From the NCBI GenBank assembly GCA_002358895.1, contig DEPR01000074.1, positions 21,406-28,736 of the forward strand: a stretch of DNA of 7,331 nt. Reading direction: 5' to 3'. The notes under the pieces are model-generated. The model saw nothing but the letters and a program-made list of their open reading frames with translations, was not told where the DNA came from and ran no database searches. A program made the position numbers and the translations under genes. This stretch comes from Ruminococcus sp. UBA3387. Lineage in GTDB: Bacteria > Bacillota > Clostridia > Oscillospirales > Ruminococcaceae. Shown piece after piece: positions 1-5,616 of this stretch; within the stretch, counting starts at the first letter, position 1, and each line of letters starts with the position of its first letter.

Positions 1-11
1 TATTATTATGA

Positions 12-28
12 CTGATTTGAAAAATCAG
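12..28 (-). terminator. Possible weak hairpin at the end of the lipid kinase gene
   Basis: A perfect 7-bp inverted repeat (12-18 against 22-28, CTGATTT/AAATCAG, 3-base loop) overlaps the TGA stop codon of the lipid kinase gene. On the minus strand it is followed by TCATAATAATA, which is A/T-rich but is not a T tract. It could be a weak terminator or an RNA 3'-end stabiliser, or a chance A/T palindrome. Only 11 bases lie beyond it, so nothing downstream can be judged. Confidence 0.25.
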
Positions 29-957
29 ATGCTTTTTATCAGTTTCTGTTCCTCAGTTTTATCGTCAGGGTTAATTATCAATCTCAAAGCCTGCTTATGG
101 TTTATAATCTCAACATCTTTATGTGAGCCACCCGATTCACCGTCAAGAGTCCAGGCAACTTCGTCTTCTGATGCAAAAGTAACCTTTGATGTTTTAAAGG
201 TAATAATACTTTTTTCCTTCACAAGATTACTGAACAGAGTTTCTGTAATAGCCTTCTGCAGGTCCATAAGATTAGAAGGCGTTTTAACCAGCGTTACTTC
301 AAAAAATCCGTCGTCAAAGCACACACCATCGGTTATAAGATTTTTCATTCCACCTACAGAAACCGTATTGGTAACAAGTCCAAGTATAAAGTTCCCTTCA
401 ATAACCTCATCATCGTGTTTTACCACCATTTTATGGCTGGTTATCTTCGTTAGTCTTTTTATTCCCTCAATTATATAAGCGGCGTGACCCAATGTATTCT
501 TCAGATTCTGTGAAGTAACATACGGCACATCTGTAAACGCACCGAAAGCTGCTACATATACATAATACTGCCCATTGAACTCACCGATATCATAATCAAA
601 TCTTACACCATTCATAATGGCAGCTGCTGCATCGGTCATTTTCGTTGGTATACCCATACTTGTAGCAAAGTCATTAGTTGAACCTGCAGGAATATATCCC
701 AATGGTATTTTTTTAGCCTGTTTCATCAATGCTTTTACCACTTCGCTCAGCGTTCCATCGCCACCACAAGCTACTATCAGGTCATACTCCTGTGCAACAC
801 ATTTTACCTTTTCATAACCGTCTGCAGGTGCTTGTGTAGGATATGCAGTAACCTCATAACCCTGTTTTGTAAAAACATCTATTATATCGCACAAATTCGC
901 CTTAACCAATCCTTTCCCTGCCAAAGGATTAAAAACAAACAACAGCTTTTTAGCCAT
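25..957 (-). CDS. Diacylglycerol kinase family lipid kinase (YegS/DgkB/BmrU type)
   Basis: A 310-residue protein, close to the usual length of soluble bacterial lipid kinases (about 300). It should use ATP to phosphorylate a lipid such as diacylglycerol at the cytoplasmic face of the membrane, which would recycle lipid head-group by-products into phosphatidate. Visible motifs, counted from the chosen ATG, are the N-terminal nucleotide-binding stretch VFNPLAGKG (about 7-15), CGGDGT (64-69), PAGSTNDFA (90-98), DDGFFEV (215-221) and LDGE (271-274). The last carries the conserved acidic residue that follows the beta-sandwich domain in this family. There is no signal peptide or TM segment. The frame is open 24 bases further upstream to a GTG at 981, but that codon has no Shine-Dalgarno. 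The ATG at 957 has AAGG 8 bases upstream and begins directly at the domain (MAKKLLFVFNP), so I chose it. The gene is third in line after the repeat protein and the esterase, with a 78-base gap and no terminator seen. The exact lipid substrate cannot be read from the sequence. Confidence 0.9.
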   Translation of the reverse strand: MAKKLLFVFNPLAGKGLVKANLCDIIDVFTKQGYEVTAYPTQAPADGYEKVKCVAQEYDLIVACGGDGTLSEVVKALMKQAKKIPLGYIPAGSTNDFATSMGIPTKMTDAAAAIMNGVRFDYDIGEFNGQYYVYVAAFGAFTDVPYVTSQNLKNTLGHAAYIIEGIKRLTKITSHKMVVKHDDEVIEGNFILGLVTNTVSVGGMKNLITDGVCFDDGFFEVTLVKTPSNLMDLQKAITETLFSNLVKEKSIITFKTSKVTFASEDEVAWTLDGESGGSHKDVEIINHKQALRLIINPDDKTEEQKLIKSI

Positions 958-1035
958 TTTCAGGACCTTACCTTTCGTCACACAAAACGCAGTTTTATCG
1001 ATAATTCACACTAACACACTATAAATTCTGAAGCA

Positions 1036-2103
1036 TTACCCCCAGATTTCATCTCCGAGATTTGAAATGAACGCAGTAAGTTCCTGTGCCATTTCATACT
1101 GCTCAGGCAATCTTGGATGTCCCGGAGTAGCTTTACCTGCACGCTTGAACTTCAGATAATGAATCTTATCATCACAAAGCTCCTGTGCAATCTCCTCAAC
1201 TGCCTTATCCCAACCCTGAGCGTGCATTAACACCGTAAGAATAAGCACAAAAGTTGCTTTAGGATACTTTTCACGCAAGTCAGAAATTATTTTCTTATAT
1301 GCAGTTTTCCATTTTAATCCGTATTCAGGGTCATCAATATCCAGATCTTCAAAGCCTTCGTGGTGAGGGTCATTCTGTCCAACGGCAAAGATTACAACGT
1401 GAGGAGTATATCTTGAAAAATCCCATTCTGTAATTCCACCCTCAGGGAAATAGCACAGCTTATCATATGCAGACTCCATACCGATGAAATCAGGTGCGTG
1501 ATAATATCCTGTACCGTCAAAAATAGCAATACCACCCTGTGCATTGTTATTAATTTCTGCACCCAGATTTCTGGCAGTAATCATAGAATATGAATGCCAC
1601 GCATTATCATAGATACCATCGTGGTTTTCAGGGTCAAGCTTCGCCGTATATTCAACAGCTTCGCAAACTGCACCTGCAGAAACAGAGTCGCCATAACATT
1701 CAATCCGTCTTGCAGGCTTTTTACATTTCGGCAACACCTCGCCGTCGATTGCAAAGCCCATAAAGTCAAAATAATGAGTTGCGTCCTGACGTTTGAAAAG
1801 AATAACCTCGTGGCCTGTATCCTCAAGATTTTCAGCTATTGTAATAAAAGCCTCATTATCCTGTTCAGGAATTGCAATTCTTACTTCCTTTCCGTCTACA
1901 AGAGCACCCAGCTCGTTGATAGCATACATTCTATGATTTCTTACAACTGCTCCAACAGAAGTGCCTTGAAAATTCAAAGTAATATTTGAACCTGCATAAA
2001 TGATTTTCGGTGCTTTCTTATCCGAAAAGTCCACACGGCCCATATATGAAACACTGTCGCTGTCTGCAGATATGAAATTCATTCCCCCTGTTTCCTTGAT
2101 CAT
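1036..2103 (-). CDS. SGNH/GDSL-type hydrolase, resembles carbohydrate esterase family 2 (CE2)
   Basis: A 355-residue protein with an N-terminal beta-rich domain (about 12-125, including ITLNFQGTSVGAVV) and a C-terminal SGNH hydrolase domain (about 130-350). This two-domain layout is that of CE2 deacetylases, which remove O-acetyl groups from sugars. SGNH blocks are visible: GDS with nucleophile Ser140 (block I), NNNAQGGIAI with Gly190 (block II), GQND with Asn244 (block III) and GHPRLP with catalytic His329 (block V). The Asp usually three residues before that His is absent (ATPGH). Some CE2 enzymes are known to work with a Ser-His dyad, so this need not mean inactivity. No signal peptide or TM segment is evident, so a cytoplasmic location is likely although relatives are often secreted. 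The ATG at 2103 has AAAGGTGG overlapping the upstream gene's stop codon, 9 bases from the start. An ATG at 2082 with AAGGA upstream is an alternative that would remove 7 residues. It is almost certainly cotranscribed with the repeat protein 15 bases upstream. Substrate unknown. Confidence 0.85.
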   Translation of the reverse strand: MIKETGGMNFISADSDSVSYMGRVDFSDKKAPKIIYAGSNITLNFQGTSVGAVVRNHRMYAINELGALVDGKEVRIAIPEQDNEAFITIAENLEDTGHEVILFKRQDATHYFDFMGFAIDGEVLPKCKKPARRIECYGDSVSAGAVCEAVEYTAKLDPENHDGIYDNAWHSYSMITARNLGAEINNNAQGGIAIFDGTGYYHAPDFIGMESAYDKLCYFPEGGITEWDFSRYTPHVVIFAVGQNDPHHEGFEDLDIDDPEYGLKWKTAYKKIISDLREKYPKATFVLILTVLMHAQGWDKAVEEIAQELCDDKIHYLKFKRAGKATPGHPRLPEQYEMAQELTAFISNLGDEIWG

Positions 2104-2118
2104 AGTTCACACCCACCT

Positions 2119-4299
2119 TTACTGTTTTTGCGTAGCAACGCCGTTCTGGTCAAACAGATAAGTTTTGCCGTCAATAGTCTTTTTACAGCTTGTATAAGGC
2201 TTTCCATCCTTATCGTTATAATACCTGTATGTGTTCCATGTTACCCAGCCTGCTTTAAGATAGCCGTCCTCGCCGAAGTTATAATAAACATCATCAATAA
2301 TAATCGGACCTCTTATCATTCCTCCGTTATGGAAGAAATACTTTTTACCGTCAATGGTTGCCCAGTTTCTTCTTAAAGCACCGTTGTTATCAAAGTAATA
2401 TTCTATTCCGTCAATTATCTGCTTGCCCTTTACGGCTTTACCATCATTGCCGAAATAATATGTTGCGTCATAGGTATTAACCCACTTGTTCATTTCCTTT
2501 CCGTTATCGGACATATAATACACGCCCTGTCCGTCTGAAAAGACACCGTAAACCAAATGATAATCATCGTCAAAGAAATAATACTTCCCCTTGATTTTCT
2601 GCCAACCCTTTAACGCATATCCGTCCTTACCGAAATAGTATTTATATCCGTCAACAATCTTGAACTCACTTATAACCCAAGGTTTATCACTGTTCTCATC
2701 TTCGGAAGTATGCCTGTATTTGCCGTCGACTTCAATAAGTCCGTCCTGCAGCACGCCATCTTTATTAAAATTATACACTTCACCGTCAATAGTTATCTGC
2801 CCTTTAACCGCTGCACCGCAAAGCCCGAAATAATATGTCTTACCCTCCACGGTTTTCCAGTCGGTAGCCTTTTCACCTGTTTCCTCGTCAAAATAGAACA
2901 AGTATCCGTCAATCTCCAGCCAGCCTTTCACAGCTTCGTAATCATCGCCGAAGTAGTGCTGACCAAACAGATTTTTGCCTAAATCCCTGTATGCTTCCAG
3001 CATAAACTCATCATAAGTACCCGATTTGAAACGGTTTTGTGCACGATAAAGGGTATTTTTGTCTTCGTCAGTCATATCACTATAGGACATATCCATAACC
3101 TTTGCACAGTTTTTAAACTCAACTACTTGCTCCTTCATCTCATTGGTATATGCTGACGTCTTGACAAAGCCCTTTAATGCCGCATGATTTTTTACGCTGA
3201 AATAGTAATACTCACCGTCGTCCTCGTACAGTCCTGTCTGTGCAACACCTGCCTTGCCCAGATAATAAAGCTTCTCCTTTATACTCTGCCAGCCTGTAAG
3301 CAGTTTCCCCTTGCTGTCGAAATAGTAGGTTTCTCCTTCAATTTCCGTAAAGCCATTGCTTGCACCATTTTCAACAGTAAAGTAATACTTGTTTCCTGCA
3401 TCCTCATACCAGCCCAGCTGCATTATACCCTGGTCGTCAAAGCAATAGGATTTATTATTTATCTTCCGCCAGCCTGTAACCATATGGTACTCTTCATCAA
3501 AGTAGTAATAATCATCACCGATTTTCGAAATTCCTATATCAAAGGCACCTGTGGTTTCGTTGGCATGGGTGTATTTTTCTCCGTCCTTTTTCCAGCCTGT
3601 GAACATAACGCCCGTATCGCTGAACAGATATTTTCTACCGTCAATTTCGTGCCAGCCTACCAGCATATGCCCGTCACCGCCGAAGCAATAGCTCTTGCCG
3701 TTAATCTGATAGAAACCTACAGCCATTTCTCCGCTTTTCAGGAAATAATATCTCATTCCGTTAAGTTCGACCCAGCCTGTTATCATCTTTCCTTCGTCGT
3801 CATAATAATAGCTGTTGCCATCTTTTTTTGCAAAGCCTGTATCAGGGAATCCATATTCATCAAAGAAATACTCGTTCTGACCCACAACACAAAGTCCTGT
3901 TCTGAAAATACCCGACTCTTCAGACAGATGATACTTTACGCCGTCAATGGTAACTGTACCCTTCTGCATAACGCCGTCTTCTGCAAAATAATACTTATCT
4001 CCCTCAAACTCCTGCCAGCCTGTAAGTATATATCCTTTCTCATCGAAAAGGTAAGAGGAACTGTTTATCATATGCAACCCTGTTGCACGCTCACCGGTTT
4101 CAGGCAGGACATAAAAAGTCTTCCCAAGAAAAGTTGTATGCCAGCCTGAGGCAAAATTTGAGCTGTAAACCAGATACCCTCCAAACAGCAAAGCCACAGC
4201 CAGGGTACACATCACAACAGTTTTCTTAAGATTATCTTGGTTTATATTTATTTTTTTACTTAGAAAGTTATCGGTATATCCCGGATTTTCCGTAATCAT
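2119..4299 (-). CDS. Membrane-anchored protein of tandem cell-wall/glucan-binding-type repeats
   Basis: A 726-residue protein. Residues 1-24 are polar and end in a KK pair. Residues 27-45 form one hydrophobic segment, with no convincing signal-peptidase site after it, so I read it as a signal anchor with the remainder outside the cell. From about 51 to the C-terminus it consists of about 28 units of about 20 residues with the pattern TGW-x(3-4)-G-x2-YYF-x3-G-x2. These belong to the cell-wall-binding/glucan-binding repeat superfamily (choline-binding, GTF and clostridial toxin type). The Trp of the classical WYY choline-site motif is replaced by K, R, S, T or other residues in every unit, so choline binding is doubtful. 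A charged non-repeat insert lies at about 383-446 and a smaller one at about 529-547. There is no separate catalytic domain and no LPXTG motif. The start ATG has GAGG 5 bases upstream and lies about 45 bases below a strong promoter. It is the first gene of a set with the esterase and lipid kinase. A binding or scaffold role at the cell surface is inferred; the ligand is unknown. Confidence 0.85.
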   Translation of the reverse strand: MITENPGYTDNFLSKKININQDNLKKTVVMCTLAVALLFGGYLVYSSNFASGWHTTFLGKTFYVLPETGERATGLHMINSSSYLFDEKGYILTGWQEFEGDKYYFAEDGVMQKGTVTIDGVKYHLSEESGIFRTGLCVVGQNEYFFDEYGFPDTGFAKKDGNSYYYDDEGKMITGWVELNGMRYYFLKSGEMAVGFYQINGKSYCFGGDGHMLVGWHEIDGRKYLFSDTGVMFTGWKKDGEKYTHANETTGAFDIGISKIGDDYYYFDEEYHMVTGWRKINNKSYCFDDQGIMQLGWYEDAGNKYYFTVENGASNGFTEIEGETYYFDSKGKLLTGWQSIKEKLYYLGKAGVAQTGLYEDDGEYYYFSVKNHAALKGFVKTSAYTNEMKEQVVEFKNCAKVMDMSYSDMTDEDKNTLYRAQNRFKSGTYDEFMLEAYRDLGKNLFGQHYFGDDYEAVKGWLEIDGYLFYFDEETGEKATDWKTVEGKTYYFGLCGAAVKGQITIDGEVYNFNKDGVLQDGLIEVDGKYRHTSEDENSDKPWVISEFKIVDGYKYYFGKDGYALKGWQKIKGKYYFFDDDYHLVYGVFSDGQGVYYMSDNGKEMNKWVNTYDATYYFGNDGKAVKGKQIIDGIEYYFDNNGALRRNWATIDGKKYFFHNGGMIRGPIIIDDVYYNFGEDGYLKAGWVTWNTYRYYNDKDGKPYTSCKKTIDGKTYLFDQNGVATQKQ
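2134..4149 (-). repeat. Array of about 28 coding repeats (about 60 bp each)
   Basis: The units encode the approximately 20-residue beta-hairpin repeats of the anchored protein, residues 51-722. Most begin TGW, KGW or VGW and contain a Y-aromatic-F core followed by an acidic turn and Gly. At the DNA level they are well diverged. A short shared word such as CCGTCAAT (plus strand, the IDG codons) recurs at several places, but I saw no long identical copies, which suggests an old array rather than recent tandem amplification. The register is broken by the insert at 2962-3153 and by the longer unit near 2659-2715. The exact number depends on how degenerate units flanking the insert are counted. 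Confidence 0.85.
2962..3153 (-). other. Non-repeat, probably helical insert inside the repeat array
   Basis: Residues about 383-446 of the repeat protein do not fit the repeat pattern. They are rich in Glu, Asp, Lys, Met and Arg and have helix-like stretches, for example around NEMKEQVVEFKN and DEDKNTLYRAQNRF. The flanking sequence KGFVKT before it and HYFGDDYEAVKGW after it read as the two halves of one repeat, so the segment seems inserted into a hairpin. I do not recognise it as a known domain. It contains one Cys (398) and no obvious catalytic motif. Confidence 0.6.
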
Positions 4300-4302
4300 A
4301 AC

Positions 4303-4308
4303 GTCCTC
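4303..4308 (-). promoter_or_regulatory. Ribosome binding site of the repeat protein
   Basis: The minus strand reads GAGGAC just before the ATG at 4299. The GAGG core sits about 5 bases upstream, a slightly short but workable spacing. It supports this ATG as the start of the repeat protein, since the anchor segment follows it at a sensible distance. Confidence 0.6.
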
Positions 4309-4351
4309 ATTTCTAAATTATACATTTCTCACAAATAATTTTCCACTATAA

Positions 4352-4380
4352 ATTATACCACACCTCCCCCTGCTTTTCAA
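4352..4380 (-). promoter_or_regulatory. Sigma-A-type promoter of the repeat protein/esterase/lipid kinase set
   Basis: The minus strand carries TTGAAA (4380-4375), a 17-base spacer and a perfect TATAAT (4357-4352), with TGG directly before the -10 forming an extended -10 element. The -35 matches the consensus at five of six positions. The expected transcription start is near 4345, giving a leader of about 45 bases before the ATG at 4299. The element lies just below the terminator of the preceding transporter gene, so it marks the beginning of a new transcription unit. Confidence 0.85.
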
Positions 4381-4411
4381 GAGTATCTCAAACTTTTCAC
4401 AGAAATATCAC

Positions 4412-4440
4412 CAAACAAAAAAGAGGACTTTCCGCCCTCT
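4412..4440 (-). terminator. Intrinsic terminator after the cation transporter
   Basis: On the minus strand AGAGGGC (4440-4434) pairs with GTCCTCT (4428-4422), giving a 7-bp stem with one G-U pair and a GGAAA loop. It is followed directly by TTTTTGTTTG. It begins a few bases after the tandem TAA TAA stop of the transporter gene (4447-4442). This is a standard Rho-independent terminator and separates the metal-transport genes from the envelope-type operon. Confidence 0.88.
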
Positions 4441-4444
4441 CTTA

Positions 4445-5332
4445 TTATTCTTCTTTTGGATTGACGTGTACCATACAATGCTTCACGTCAGGGAAACTAT
4501 CCTCGATAAGGTCGTGAACCTTTTCCGCTATTTCGTGAGTTTCATTCAGGGTTTTATTCCCGTCTGCCGCAATTTCCAGGTCCACATATATTCTCGTGCC
4601 AAAAAGACGTGTTCTCAGCATATCTATTCCCTCAACGCCATCAACGCTGTTTGCTGTATCGTAAATTTTTACCGTTACATCGTGCGGACAGGCTTTATCC
4701 ACCATTTTGCCCATTGCTTCTCTGAAAATATCCACGGCAACCTTCAGTATGCACAGACATATAAACACGCTTGCCACAGGGTCAAGTACAGGATAACCCA
4801 GTCTTGCACCCAATATACCTATAAATGCACCTACTGATGACAGGGCATCGGAACGGTGGTGCCAGGCGTCTGCCATCAACGCATCAGATTTTGTTTTCTT
4901 TGCCGCTGAACGTGTATACCAATACATTGCCTCTTTCACAACAATTGACACTACCGCAATAACAAGTGCCATTTTTCCCGGGATTGCAAGCTCCGAATAG
5001 TTTCCGCCTATTATCTTCTCAACCCCTGCCATACCGATTTCAAAGCCTGTTACCACGAGTATAAACGCAAGGATAATTGATGCCACACATTCAAATCTTT
5101 CGTGGCCGTACTGGTGGTCCTTGTCAGATTTCTTGTTTGACAAGGTTACTCCAATCATTACAATAAAGGTACTGAACACGTCTGACGCCGAATGAATTGC
5201 ATCTGAAATCATTGCACCTGAATTAGCTACAAAGCCGATGACAAGTTTTACTACCGACAACAGGGCGTTGGCATATATGCTGATTCTCGAAACTTGCATT
5301 GCTATTTCTTTATCGGTTTTTTGCTGTTTCAT
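4445..5332 (-). CDS. Cation diffusion facilitator (CDF) family metal transporter
   Basis: A 295-residue inner-membrane protein, the usual length for CDF proteins, expected to export a divalent metal ion (Zn, Fe, Mn, Co or similar) by proton antiport as a dimer. Six TM segments lie at about 20-39, 40-64, 81-101, 120-140, 154-175 and 182-202, followed by a soluble C-terminal domain (about 210-295). The transport-site residues are visible as HxxxD in TM2 (His47, Asp51 in DAIHSASD) and HxxxD in TM5 (His158, Asp162 in WHHRSD). HxxxD in TM2 is more typical of Zn-type than Mn-type CDFs, but the metal cannot be settled by reading. The C-terminal end HCMVHVNP resembles the metal-binding edge of the YiiP-type cytoplasmic domain. 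The frame is open to a TTG at 5347, but that codon sits in the Shine-Dalgarno region itself. The ATG at 5332 has GGAGG 8 bases upstream and is chosen. It lies 77 bases after the Cu-ATPase gene and ends with tandem TAA stops and a terminator, so it may be the last gene of a metal operon. Confidence 0.93.
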   Translation of the reverse strand: MKQQKTDKEIAMQVSRISIYANALLSVVKLVIGFVANSGAMISDAIHSASDVFSTFIVMIGVTLSNKKSDKDHQYGHERFECVASIILAFILVVTGFEIGMAGVEKIIGGNYSELAIPGKMALVIAVVSIVVKEAMYWYTRSAAKKTKSDALMADAWHHRSDALSSVGAFIGILGARLGYPVLDPVASVFICLCILKVAVDIFREAMGKMVDKACPHDVTVKIYDTANSVDGVEGIDMLRTRLFGTRIYVDLEIAADGNKTLNETHEIAEKVHDLIEDSFPDVKHCMVHVNPKEE

Positions 5333-5340
5333 TACAGCCA

Positions 5341-5345
5341 CCTCC
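5341..5345 (-). promoter_or_regulatory. Strong Shine-Dalgarno that fixes the CDF start
   Basis: The minus strand reads GGAGGTGG with the GGAGG core at 5345-5341, 8 bases before the ATG at 5332. A TTG further upstream (5347-5345) overlaps this site and so cannot use it. The spacing therefore decides the start at 5332. Confidence 0.85.
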
Positions 5346-5409
5346 AAAAAGGCTTTTTTACATAATATGAATAACTTTCCCCTTATGGAATTTGTACATC
5401 AATGGGATA

Positions 5410-5616
5410 TCAGATAATTTCAACTACCTCATAGCCCTCAGCTTCCACAATGCTTTTCAGCTGTTCGTCTGTAACATCACCTGATATTTCAAGATAAGCC
5501 GATTTATCTTCAAGAGAAACCTCTGCTTTAACTCCATCAACAGCATTAAGCACTTTATCTACTCTGCCTGTGCAATGTCCACACATCATACCTTCGATTT
5601 TCATTGTCTTTTTCAT
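5410..5616 (-). CDS. Possible free CopZ-like copper chaperone from an internal start within the ATPase frame
   Basis: Initiation at the ATG at 5616 would give a 68-residue protein of exactly the size of a stand-alone copper chaperone. It has the HMA signature GMMCGHC (metal-binding Cys12 and Cys15) near the N-terminus and the GYEV ending common in the family. The ATG is preceded by AAAGGA with a 9-base spacer, a good clostridial ribosome binding site lying inside the upstream coding frame. Free CopZ would carry Cu(I) to the ATPase. The same codons are also read in frame as the C-terminus of CopA, so this entry overlaps that gene completely. What is seen is the domain and the ribosome-site-like sequence; production of a separate protein is inferred. 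The alternative is an ordinary fused C-terminal domain. Confidence 0.45.
   Translation of the reverse strand: MKKTMKIEGMMCGHCTGRVDKVLNAVDGVKAEVSLEDKSAYLEISGDVTDEQLKSIVEAEGYEVVEII

Noticed and set aside
958..981. GTG start at 981 for the lipid kinase
   Set aside because: No Shine-Dalgarno lies upstream, and the extra eight residues precede the conserved domain start. The ATG at 957 has AAGG at good spacing.
958..1035. Gap before the lipid kinase, searched for a promoter or terminator
   Set aside because: Only a poor GATAAA-like -10 without a proper -35 and some short GTGTG repeats are present, and no stem with a T tract. Nothing is strong enough to annotate.
3184..4149. Long open frame of 321 codons on the plus strand, opposite the repeat protein
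   Set aside because: It is antisense to the repeat array and owes its length to the repeated codon pattern of the real gene. It lacks recognisable domains and is contradicted by the promoter, ribosome site and signal anchor on the minus strand.
4296..4310. Four-codon leader ORF (ATG AGG ACG TTA TGA) whose stop overlaps the start of the repeat protein
   Set aside because: It has no ribosome site of its own, and its second codon forms the Shine-Dalgarno of the real gene. It is most likely a chance ATG in the leader.
5333..5347. TTG start at 5347 for the CDF transporter
   Set aside because: It overlaps the GGAGG site that serves the ATG at 5332, and no other ribosome site lies upstream.
5362..5390. 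Possible promoter before the CDF gene (TATTAT with a hexamer 17 bases upstream)
   Set aside because: The -10 is fair but the -35 (TTCCAT) matches the consensus poorly. Without a terminator after the ATPase gene, readthrough from upstream explains expression as well.
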